Positions 14,538-21,816 of a stretch of DNA of 24,252 bases are shown here, in pieces. Under the pieces are notes generated by a model, which had not been told where the DNA came from, did no database searches, and saw only the letters and a program-made list of their open reading frames with translations. Source of the DNA: DATMYQ01 sp035560935 (lineage in GTDB: Bacteria; Bacillota; Negativicutes; Sporomusales; Sporomusaceae); assembly GCA_035560935.1 (NCBI GenBank), contig DATMYQ010000200.1:1-24252 (forward strand). The letters run 5' to 3'. How positions within the stretch are numbered: the first letter of the stretch is position 1; each line of letters begins with the position of its first letter. The position numbers were made by a program, and so were the translations under genes.

Positions 14538-15710
14538 TCAGCCTTCCCAGCCGCCAAGAGTCTGCTCCTCATCCACTTGCGAAAGCACACCGTCAATCAT
14601 CACCAGCCGGGGTTTTGCCGCCAGCAGCAGCGGGTGATCGTCCCACACCACCAAATCGGCGTCTTTACCGGCGGCAAGACTTCCTACCCGGTCAGCCACG
14701 CCGGAAATGTCCGCCGCGTCCGCCGTGATCGCCCGTAAGGCCCGGTCTGCCGACAGGCCGTAACGGGACGCCAGACCCGCATACACCGGCAGCAGCGCGC
14801 TGGGCAATACCGGGTGATCGCTCATCAAGGCAAAGGTTACACCATGCTCCGCCAGTACCGCGGCACCGGCAATGCTGCGGGATTTCAGCTCCATTTTGCT
14901 GCGGGTAGTCAAATTGGGTCCCAGCACCAACCGGGCATTTTCCCGGGCCAGCCAGCCGGCGATCCGGTGACCCTCCGTCGCGTGCTCGATAATAATGTCA
15001 ACGTCGAATTCCCGGGCAATCCGCAGCGCCGTAACAATGTCATCCGCCCGGTGGGCATGGGCCCGTAGCGGCATTTCCCGCTTCAGCACCCGGGCCACCG
15101 CTTCCATATCCAGATCATATTTGCGGTCTTCCTTACCGTCGGCCAGCAAATATTCTTTTCCTTTGACCAGCGTTTGGCGGATCAGATTGGCCACCGCCAT
15201 CCGGGTCACCGGAGCTTTCTCCCGCTGGCCATACACCCGGCGGGGATTCTCGCCAAATGCAATTTTCAGACCGGCGTGCCGGCGGAGAATCATTTCTTCC
15301 ACGGTCGCCCGCTGGCGCGTTTTGATAATCACGCACTGTCCGCCCACCGGATTGGCGCTGCCCGGAGCCACCATCACCGTAGTGATGCCACCCGCGGCCG
15401 CGTCGCTCAATCCCACATCATCCGGGTATAACGCATCCAACACATCCATCCCCGGCGTCACCGGGCCACTGCTTTCATTGCCGTCTTCCCCCGCCCAGGC
15501 CAGTGCCTCGCTGTACACTCCCAAGTGCGTATGCGCGTCGATCAGTCCTGGCGTAATCACCTTACCGCTGACATCCAGGGTCCGGTAATCCGCCGGAACC
15601 TCAATGCCCGTACCCACGGCGGCGATTTTCCCCGCCCGAACCAGCACGGTTCCCTGCTCAATCACTGCTCCGGTCATCGTATGAATTTGGGCGCCTGTCA
15701 GTGCAATCAT
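14538..15710 (-). CDS. Amidohydrolase (imidazolonepropionase-like, COG1228 type)
   Basis: A 390-aa metal-dependent amidohydrolase. The N-terminal strand domain (GAQIHTMTGAVIEQGTVLVRAGKIAAVG) leads to VITPGLIDAHTHLG with metal ligands H60 and H62. Further ligands or catalytic positions are HAH (H218, H220), IEHATEGH (H243) and MSDHP (D298). The ending AGKDADLVVWDDHPL is standard for the superfamily. The substrate cannot be named. Cyclic amide or dipeptide hydrolysis is typical of the group. The ATG at 15710 follows GGAGG by 7 bases. The frame open to 15794 is rejected. ATG and the hypB stop share bases (ATGA), so translation is coupled to hypB although amidohydrolases are not known parts of nickel maturation. 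Confidence 0.9.
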   Translation of the reverse strand: MIALTGAQIHTMTGAVIEQGTVLVRAGKIAAVGTGIEVPADYRTLDVSGKVITPGLIDAHTHLGVYSEALAWAGEDGNESSGPVTPGMDVLDALYPDDVGLSDAAAGGITTVMVAPGSANPVGGQCVIIKTRQRATVEEMILRRHAGLKIAFGENPRRVYGQREKAPVTRMAVANLIRQTLVKGKEYLLADGKEDRKYDLDMEAVARVLKREMPLRAHAHRADDIVTALRIAREFDVDIIIEHATEGHRIAGWLARENARLVLGPNLTTRSKMELKSRSIAGAAVLAEHGVTFALMSDHPVLPSALLPVYAGLASRYGLSADRALRAITADAADISGVADRVGSLAAGKDADLVVWDDHPLLLAAKPRLVMIDGVLSQVDEEQTLGGWEG

Positions 15711-16411
15711 CTGGTTTCCTCCATTTTTCGGTTTCCGATTTTTCCCGCATGGTTTTGTTTTCCCTTCACCTGTTCTTGCAGCCAGTCGCACCAAGATTCC
15801 ACTCCTTCACCACTGCGGCAGGAAACAGCAAAAATCCGGATATCCCGGTTCAACGAAACAATATCGGTTTGAACCGCCGTCAAATCTACGTCGGTAAATG
15901 GCAGCAGGTCGATTTTATTCAGCACCGTTGCCGCTGCCTGCCGGAACGGCAACGGGTATTTCAACGGTTTGTCCGCGCCTTCCGTAATGCTGAGAACCAC
16001 CGCTTTTTCATCCTCGCCCACGTCAAATTCCGCCGGGCACACCAAATTCCCGACATTTTCAACAATCAGCAGCTCCACTCCGGTCAAATCCATCCGCTCC
16101 AGCGTTTGCGCAATCATGGCGGCATCAAGATGGCAGCCGCCGTCCGTATTGATCTGAACCGCCGGAACTCCGTGCCGGGCGATGCGCTCGGCGTCTTTTT
16201 GCGTATATAGATCTCCTTCAATCACGACCATATTGATTACGTCCTTCAGTCGTGAAATGGTCTGCTCCAGCAGCATAGTTTTGCCGGCGCCGGGCGAGCC
16301 AAGCAAATTCAGAACATAAACTCCCTGCCGGCGAAAAAGTTCCCTGTTTTCCCCGGCCACGCGATCATTGCCGGCCAGGATGTCCGTCATCACCTGAACG
16401 TTCAATCTCAT
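15707..16411 (-). CDS. hypB: Hydrogenase nickel incorporation GTPase HypB
   Basis: HypB, 234 aa, a SIMIBI-class GTPase that drives Ni insertion into the [NiFe]-hydrogenase large subunit (and in some bacteria urease) together with HypA. It has the P-loop GSPGAGKT (38-45), EGDLYTQKDAERI (65-77), INTDGGCHLDA with the metal-binding C93 and H94, ENVGNLVCPAEFDVGE with C125, and NKID (165-168). It lacks both the N-terminal CxxCGC motif and a His-rich nickel-storage stretch, so it relies on the G-domain site alone. GGAGG precedes the ATG at 16411, which overlaps the hypA stop by 4 bases. The frame open to 16525 overlaps hypA and is not used. No hydrogenase genes are in view. Confidence 0.95.
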   Translation of the reverse strand: MRLNVQVMTDILAGNDRVAGENRELFRRQGVYVLNLLGSPGAGKTMLLEQTISRLKDVINMVVIEGDLYTQKDAERIARHGVPAVQINTDGGCHLDAAMIAQTLERMDLTGVELLIVENVGNLVCPAEFDVGEDEKAVVLSITEGADKPLKYPLPFRQAAATVLNKIDLLPFTDVDLTAVQTDIVSLNRDIRIFAVSCRSGEGVESWCDWLQEQVKGKQNHAGKIGNRKMEETR

Positions 16412-16749
16412 TCCACCTCCATATGCTCCACCCGCAGCTCCCGGCCGGCGACCAGTTCCACGCCAGCTGAGCCGCATTCGGGACAGTAAAAATGCCGATT
16501 CTCCACCAAAAACTCCCGGCCGCACTCCCGGCAGCTTGCCGCCAGCGGGATCCTGTCGATCACCAGTTCCGCGCCGGCGGCAAGCGTACCCGCGGCCAAC
16601 ACCTCAAAGCCCTGTCGCAGCGAATCCGGGACCAACCCGGTCATCTCGCCCACTGTCACCGTAATCCGGCCAACCCGAACCGCCTGGTGTTCCGCCGCCG
16701 TTTTTAGCGCAATATCCAAAATCCCCTGGGCTATCGACAGTTCATGCAT
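16408..16749 (-). CDS. hypA: Hydrogenase/urease nickel incorporation protein HypA
   Basis: HypA, 113 aa, a nickel metallochaperone. The N-terminal MHE motif (H2, E3) supplies the nickel site. The C-terminal zinc domain has CREC (C73, C76) and CPEC (C89, C92). Intermediate segments VGEMTGLVPDSLRQGFEVL match the family. It delivers Ni to HypB and then to the hydrogenase precursor. AGGAGG upstream supports the ATG at 16749. It lies 22 bases after the class B PBP gene and overlaps hypB by 4 bases, so hypA-hypB-amidohydrolase translation is chained. Confidence 0.96.
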   Translation of the reverse strand: MHELSIAQGILDIALKTAAEHQAVRVGRITVTVGEMTGLVPDSLRQGFEVLAAGTLAAGAELVIDRIPLAASCRECGREFLVENRHFYCPECGSAGVELVAGRELRVEHMEVE

Positions 16750-16771
16750 CCGGCTACCTCCTGCCTGCTAA

Positions 16772-18739
16772 TTAACGGGATTCAAAATACACGGTGATTT
16801 CATCACCGGGATTGGCCACGCTGTACGGCGGCAAACTTTGCCGCACCGCCACTCCCGACCCCTCCGGCATCAGTGTCAGTTTTTGCTGATGCAAAAGTTC
16901 CGCGACTTCACGCATGCTCCTTCCCGTCAGATAAGGCACCAGTACCTTGCCCGGCGGCGGCTGCCGGGGCGGTAGTGGTGGCGGTGCCGCCAGTTGTGGC
17001 CGGTTAACCGGTTTCTCCTCTTCCGCCGACAGAAACTGAGAGCCTCCCGACGGCACCACTACCCAGTAGCGCATAATTTGCGTCATAATTTCCTGGAACA
17101 CCGGCGCGGCAATCTGGCCGCCATAATAAACTCCGCTGGGGTCATCCAGTACGATCAGCAGCGTAATCTTCGGTGCCGGCAGCGGCCCAAAACCGACAAA
17201 AGACGCAATGTAGTGCCCGGCCAGATAGCCGCCATTGGGACCAATCTTTTCTGCCGTCCCCGTTTTGCCGGCAAACTGATAGCCCTTCACCTGAGCGCTT
17301 TTGCCACCGCCTTCGCTGATCACTTTTTCCAGCATAGACGTCAAGGTTTGCGCCGTTTCCGGTCGAATCACCTGCCGGACCTGAACCGGTGGAAAGCTTT
17401 CACTGACGGAGCCGTCGGCGTTCCGCACTTCTTTGATAATATGCGGTTTCAGCAGCATTCCGTTGTTGGCCACCGCCGAAATAGCCGTAACCAGTTGCAA
17501 CGGTGTGACCGCAATGCTCTGGCCGATAGACATCGTCGCCAGATCGGAATCCCGCATCTCGGCCGGACGGAACAAAATTCCGGACTCTTCGCCGGCCAGT
17601 TCAATATCCGTGGGTTTCCCAAACCCAAAGCTCCGCACATACTGGTCCAGCTTCACCGGCCCCACCCGTTTTCCCACTTCCGCAAAACCGGTGTTGATCG
17701 AGTATTTAATGATGTCGGTAAACGACACGTTGCCGTAGCCTTCGCCGCTCCAGTTTTGAATCCGTCGCCCGGAAACTTCCACATACCCTTTGTCAAAAAA
17801 CCGATCCTCCGGCGCGACCAGCTTTTCTTCCAGCGCCGCCGCCGCCACCACCGGTTTAAATGTGGATCCAGGCTCGTAAACAATCGAAACCGCCCGGTTT
17901 TTCAGTTCATTTTCGCTAAATCGGAAAAACTGGTTGGGATCGTAAGTGGGGCGGCTGGCCATCGCTAAAATTTCCCCGGTGCTGGGATCCATGGCAATGG
18001 CCACCGCGCCGCGAGCTCCGGTGGACGCCACCGCCTTATCCAGCGACTTCTCGACAATATGCTGCAGGCCGCTGTCAATAGTCAAAATAACATTTTTAGT
18101 CTGTCTAGGCGGCATAAAAGAGAACACCGACTGAAAAATCGGCCGGCCATAACTGTCGGTATCGATCGTTTGCTCGACCCGGCCTTTTTTCAGCAGCCGG
18201 TCCACCACCATTTCAATTCCATCCAGACCCACATCGTCCATGCCGACAAAACCCAGAACATGCGCCGCCAACGTATTATTGGGATAATACCGCTTGCTTT
18301 CTTCGGCAAAACCCAAACCGCTGATCTTGTCGGACGCAATTCGTTTTTCCAGAGCTTCTAATTTCTCGGGCTCCATCATTCGCTTCAGCCAGACAAAGGT
18401 ACCGTCCGCAATCTTTTCACGGATTTTTTCCGCTGGCTCGTCCACATAGGGCGCCAGCAATGCCGCCATTCCATCCGGATCTTTGATTTGTTTCGGGTGT
18501 GCGTACAGAGATTTCGTCATGCTGCTGACGGCCAGCTCTTTGCCGTTACGATCATAAATGGCACCCCGCGGCGAATGAACCACAATGCTTTCCCGCAATT
18601 GTTCCCGGGCTTTGGCCCCGAGACGCTTCCCATCCACCAGTTGTACCCAGCCCACCCGGCCAGCCAATGCCACCAACACCACGATCAGCAAGCAGAGAAA
18701 AAACGCCAGCCGTTTTCGTGTCGCCACCATTCCCACCAT
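16772..18739 (-). CDS. Class B penicillin-binding protein, SpoVD/FtsI-like, with C-terminal PASTA domain
   Basis: A 655-aa monofunctional DD-transpeptidase anchored by one N-terminal helix (residues 10-27). A PBP dimerisation domain follows (about 50-210: SPRGAIYDRNGKELAVS). The transpeptidase domain carries the active site SxxK as EPGSTFK (S292, K295), SIN (347-349) and KTG (492-494). A Pro-rich linker (584-597) leads to one PASTA domain (597-655: VLVPYLTGRSMREVAELLHQQ). This is the layout of SpoVD or FtsI, which crosslink septal or spore-cortex peptidoglycan. Which of the two cannot be decided because it is outside a mra/dcw cluster. AAGGAG stands 10 bases before the ATG at 18739. The 179-base leader contains inverted repeats. 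It is 22 bases upstream of hypA, an unusual neighbour. Confidence 0.93.
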   Translation of the reverse strand: MVGMVATRKRLAFFLCLLIVVLVALAGRVGWVQLVDGKRLGAKAREQLRESIVVHSPRGAIYDRNGKELAVSSMTKSLYAHPKQIKDPDGMAALLAPYVDEPAEKIREKIADGTFVWLKRMMEPEKLEALEKRIASDKISGLGFAEESKRYYPNNTLAAHVLGFVGMDDVGLDGIEMVVDRLLKKGRVEQTIDTDSYGRPIFQSVFSFMPPRQTKNVILTIDSGLQHIVEKSLDKAVASTGARGAVAIAMDPSTGEILAMASRPTYDPNQFFRFSENELKNRAVSIVYEPGSTFKPVVAAAALEEKLVAPEDRFFDKGYVEVSGRRIQNWSGEGYGNVSFTDIIKYSINTGFAEVGKRVGPVKLDQYVRSFGFGKPTDIELAGEESGILFRPAEMRDSDLATMSIGQSIAVTPLQLVTAISAVANNGMLLKPHIIKEVRNADGSVSESFPPVQVRQVIRPETAQTLTSMLEKVISEGGGKSAQVKGYQFAGKTGTAEKIGPNGGYLAGHYIASFVGFGPLPAPKITLLIVLDDPSGVYYGGQIAAPVFQEIMTQIMRYWVVVPSGGSQFLSAEEEKPVNRPQLAAPPPLPPRQPPPGKVLVPYLTGRSMREVAELLHQQKLTLMPEGSGVAVRQSLPPYSVANPGDEITVYFESR

Positions 18740-18918
18740 ATGTTAAGCACTCCTTGTAACAAATACCCTGATTGCCTCCAGGGTTTTCATCCTTGCCAAA
18801 CCGATACCTGCCGCGAGCACAAAATCACCGGACCGCCGGCAAGGCAGGCGCGGTCAAACCGCCGCTCCCATTCCCGTCAATCCGGTGATACCCGATTACC
18901 AGCGCATCTCTTTTTCCG
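18740..18918 (-). other. Structured leader between EAL-HDOD and class B PBP genes
   Basis: A 179-base gap with ATCACCGGA (18824-18832) and TCCGGTGAT (18881-18889), a perfect 9-bp inverted repeat enclosing a GC-rich internal hairpin, and TTTTG next to it on the - strand. A second inverted repeat (ACCCTG 18765-18770, CAGGGT 18779-18784) follows. A tiny - strand frame of 15 codons (18790-18743) ends just before the PBP start but has only a weak AAGG ahead of it, so I do not call it a gene. The region may terminate, attenuate or regulate transcription into the PBP gene. Confidence 0.4.
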
Positions 18919-20133
18919 CTATTCACCCACAGAAAATTCATGCGCCCATTGCAACGCCTGCTTATAAAGATCCGCCACCACTCTTTCGTCCAACTGCAAA
19001 CTTTGCGTAAAGCGGCAGACCGCCGTCCACGCTCCCCGCTCATAGGCCAAAACCAAACCATAAATATCACGAAAACTGGTCCCTTGCCCTTTGAGGGCCA
19101 AGCGCACCTCTTCCGCCACGGGAAGGCCCGCCAGGACCTCATCCATCGGCCGGCCTAACAGCACGTCAATCATCGAAAACATACCCATGAAAAAAGCATC
19201 CGACATTCGGGCTTTTAATCCCACTTCCCGGGCCAGCAGTTCGCCAAACCGGGCCCGCACCGCGGACACTTTTAAAATTTCCGGCGGTTTGTCTTCGCCC
19301 AGAATCCGCAGGGCAAACAGCGACGCCAGTTTAGCCAGTTCTTTTTGGCCCAGCAGCGCAATCGCCTGCCGAACGGAATGAATCTTCATCCGAAAGCCGA
19401 AGGCCGAAGAATTTACGTATTTCAGTAATTTATACATTAATGCCAGGTCATGCTGAACGATCCGTTCCAGATTATCCACGTCCATGTCCGGCTGGTTGAC
19501 TTCCCGGATCAACTGAAGCTGGGCATACTTGCCCATGGGTACGTCTTTCGCCGCAATTACCACCGGCTTGCTGAAAAAATACCCCTGAAAGTATGTGTAT
19601 CCCAACAACATCGCCTGTTTAAAGTCTTCCTGGGTTTCCACTTTTTCCGCCAGCAGCCGAATGGGCGTCCCTTTGAACTGATTGGCAATTCTTACCCGTT
19701 CCTGAACGTCCGTCGCCAGAAAATCAATTTTAATAATATCCGCCAAGTCAATCAACGGCTGAAACCGCGGATGAAACACAAAATCATCCAAAGCCAGCCA
19801 GTAACCGTCCATTTTCAATTGACGGCAGGCTTCGATAATTTCCGGTTCCGGTTCCACTGTTTCCAGAATTTCCACCACCAGCAACTCATGCGGCAACAAC
19901 TTGGGCAAGCCCTGTTTTAACAAGTTACCGGTGAAGTTGACAAAGGCCCGTTGACCATCCGCAATGCTGTCAATTCCCAGGGAAACAAAACTGTTGAACA
20001 CGACCTGAGACGTGGCCGCGTCACCATCCGTCGCTTCAAACACACTTTCCAGTCCTTTGCGAAACAGCAGCTCGTAGGCGACTACCCGCTGTTTCCGGTC
20101 GAAAATCGGCTGCCGGGCCACAAACACATCCAT
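18919..20133 (-). CDS. EAL-HDOD signalling protein (YuxH family)
   Basis: A 404-aa cytosolic protein beginning MDVFVARQPIFDRKQRVVAYELLFR, the hallmark of YuxH-type EAL-HDOD proteins. The EAL part (1-195) keeps E21, N66, E88/E91, DD (116-117), K135 (IKID), E163 (AEKVE) and Q183 (FQGYFFSKP). The EAL motif itself is ELL, and the DFGTGYS loop 6 is reduced to DDFVFHPRF, so phosphodiesterase activity is doubtful and c-di-GMP binding is more plausible. The HDOD domain (200-390) contains YKLLKYVNSSAFGF and SVRQAIALLGQKEL. Relatives regulate flagella or surface motility. The ATG at 20133 has a G-rich ribosome binding site. The GTG at 20142 overlaps it and is rejected. It follows the TPR gene by 115 bases, with a 6-bp hairpin (TGCCGG/CCGGCA) but no U-tract between them. 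Confidence 0.92.
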   Translation of the reverse strand: MDVFVARQPIFDRKQRVVAYELLFRKGLESVFEATDGDAATSQVVFNSFVSLGIDSIADGQRAFVNFTGNLLKQGLPKLLPHELLVVEILETVEPEPEIIEACRQLKMDGYWLALDDFVFHPRFQPLIDLADIIKIDFLATDVQERVRIANQFKGTPIRLLAEKVETQEDFKQAMLLGYTYFQGYFFSKPVVIAAKDVPMGKYAQLQLIREVNQPDMDVDNLERIVQHDLALMYKLLKYVNSSAFGFRMKIHSVRQAIALLGQKELAKLASLFALRILGEDKPPEILKVSAVRARFGELLAREVGLKARMSDAFFMGMFSMIDVLLGRPMDEVLAGLPVAEEVRLALKGQGTSFRDIYGLVLAYERGAWTAVCRFTQSLQLDERVVADLYKQALQWAHEFSVGE

Positions 20134-20248
20134 GCCGTCCACCCCCGCATATCGCTGGTCATCATCGGGTTGTCAAAACACTCTTATCTGTCATTATGAA
20201 TGGTTTCTGCTTTTCTTTGCTTTTTCCTGCCGGAGCCCCGGCACATTC

Positions 20249-21775
20249 TCAAATATCCAGTACCGTTGTCTGCGATTCCAGCAGTTTAATTCTCTCGCGC
20301 GCCCGCTCCGCTGCCGGATGGTTTGGCGCCGCATACTGCAAAAAATTCCGATAGGCATCTATAATCTGACGCATCCGCAGCACCGTGTCCAATGGTGGCG
20401 CATCCGCCGCAAAGGTCATTTTTTCCAGCGTCACGGCTTTATTGTAATACGCCAGCGCGTAATGAGGCTCCAATGCCAGCGCCTGTTCAAAATCCGCGGC
20501 GGCCGGTACCAGTATATTTTTCTTCAGATAGGCTGTCCCTCGGTTCTGATACGCCACAGCCATCCGTGAGTCGATGGCCAGCACCGCGCTATAATCGGCG
20601 ATGGCCGCATCATAGTTTCCCTGCTGGCTGTACAGGTTGCCCCGGCTGTATAGCAACGCCGGATCACCCGGTTCCAGCTTCAGCGCTTCCTGATAGTCGG
20701 CCAGCGCGGCATCCCACTGCTGCAATTGGCTGCGGATATCCCCCCGGTTAGCGTACGCGTTGGTCAGGTTTGGATTGATCGCCAACGCCGCCGTGTAGTC
20801 GGCAATAGCCTGTTCTTTCATCTCTTTTTTCCTGTACACGTTTCCCCGGTTGTACCAAGCAGCGGCATTACCCGGCTCCAAGGCCAGCACCGCCGTATAA
20901 TCCGCCAGTGCTTCCTCCCATTGCCCCAAAAAATAATAAGCATTTCCCCGGTAATAATACAGCAAAGCATTTCGCCCGTCACGGGCCAGTGCCGCCGAAT
21001 AATCCAATATTGCCCGGTCATAACCCCCTTGATAATAGCGGGCTTTGCCCCGCATCGCCAAAATTCCGGAATTGTCGCTGCCGGCTTCCAGGCTGCGGGT
21101 GTACAGTTCCTCTGCCTGGGCATATTCGGCATTCAGGATCGCCCGGCTCCCTTTCAACGTCCAGTAGTTTCGCTGAAATTCTTTTTCCTGTTGCCTTAGC
21201 TGCCGGCTCAGTTTTTCCCGCTCCGCCACCGGATTTTTCCGTTTCAGTGTCTGCAGGGCCGCAACCATCTGCCCGTTCAGTGAATCATTGGCCTGAATTT
21301 CGTTCACCGTCATATCCAGTAAATCCCGGCTATCGAGCGCCGCTTTTACTTTCACGGGATAAATCCAGCCCCGGGTTCGCAATCGCACCGCCATGGTCGG
21401 TGTATTTTTGGGGTTTAGTGTCCGGTTTTCTGTTTCCTGAAGCTGCAATGACATAAACGCTGCCGCTTCCAGTTGGGCCGGCGAATATCCCGCACCACTG
21501 AACTCCGGCAACCCAGCCAGCACGGCCGCTGCATTTTTCGCTATCTGGCGCTCCGCGCCATATTGCAGCCGTTCGACGACCTCCGCCGTCATCTCGTCAT
21601 CCGACACAACTTCGCCGATAAATTCCTGATACCGCGGCAGTGTTTCCGCAGAAACCGCCGGCGGCGTTTCCACTAAAGCCCCCGGTGCCGCCATGCCGGC
21701 GGAAACATAATACCCTATTCCTAATAACGCGCACAAGGCACCGCGCCGTATCCGCGCCCATCCCCACATTCTCAT
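20249..21775 (-). CDS. Exported TPR repeat protein
   Basis: A 508-aa protein with an N-terminal hydrophobic signal (residues 10-30, RRGALCALLGIGYYVSAGMAAPG) and therefore probably outside the cytoplasm. An N-terminal helical region (40-210) of unknown kind precedes a run of about eight tetratricopeptide repeats (about 210-470). Several are near-identical in pattern: YNRGNVYRKKEMKEQAIADYTAALAINP, YSRGNLYSQQGNYDAAIADYSAVLAID. TPR arrays bind proteins, so a scaffold for cell wall synthesis or secretion is likely. Its place 41 bases after a class A PBP supports the first. The ATG at 21775 has AAAAAGGAG upstream. The frame to 21820 overlaps the PBP gene and is rejected. Confidence 0.87.
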   Translation of the reverse strand: MRMWGWARIRRGALCALLGIGYYVSAGMAAPGALVETPPAVSAETLPRYQEFIGEVVSDDEMTAEVVERLQYGAERQIAKNAAAVLAGLPEFSGAGYSPAQLEAAAFMSLQLQETENRTLNPKNTPTMAVRLRTRGWIYPVKVKAALDSRDLLDMTVNEIQANDSLNGQMVAALQTLKRKNPVAEREKLSRQLRQQEKEFQRNYWTLKGSRAILNAEYAQAEELYTRSLEAGSDNSGILAMRGKARYYQGGYDRAILDYSAALARDGRNALLYYYRGNAYYFLGQWEEALADYTAVLALEPGNAAAWYNRGNVYRKKEMKEQAIADYTAALAINPNLTNAYANRGDIRSQLQQWDAALADYQEALKLEPGDPALLYSRGNLYSQQGNYDAAIADYSAVLAIDSRMAVAYQNRGTAYLKKNILVPAAADFEQALALEPHYALAYYNKAVTLEKMTFAADAPPLDTVLRMRQIIDAYRNFLQYAAPNHPAAERARERIKLLESQTTVLDI

Positions 21776-21816
21776 GGTTCCACTCCTTTTTCTACACAGT
21801 TCTAACGACACCGGTC

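Noticed and set aside
20134..20180. TTGACA with GATATG at 17 bases before the EAL-HDOD gene
   Set aside because: The -10 is poor (3 of 6) and would start the transcript at or within the ribosome binding site.
20257..20280. Hairpin TGCCGG/CCGGCA after the TPR gene as terminator
   Set aside because: On the - strand it is followed by an A-rich stretch and not by U residues, so it does not qualify as an intrinsic terminator.
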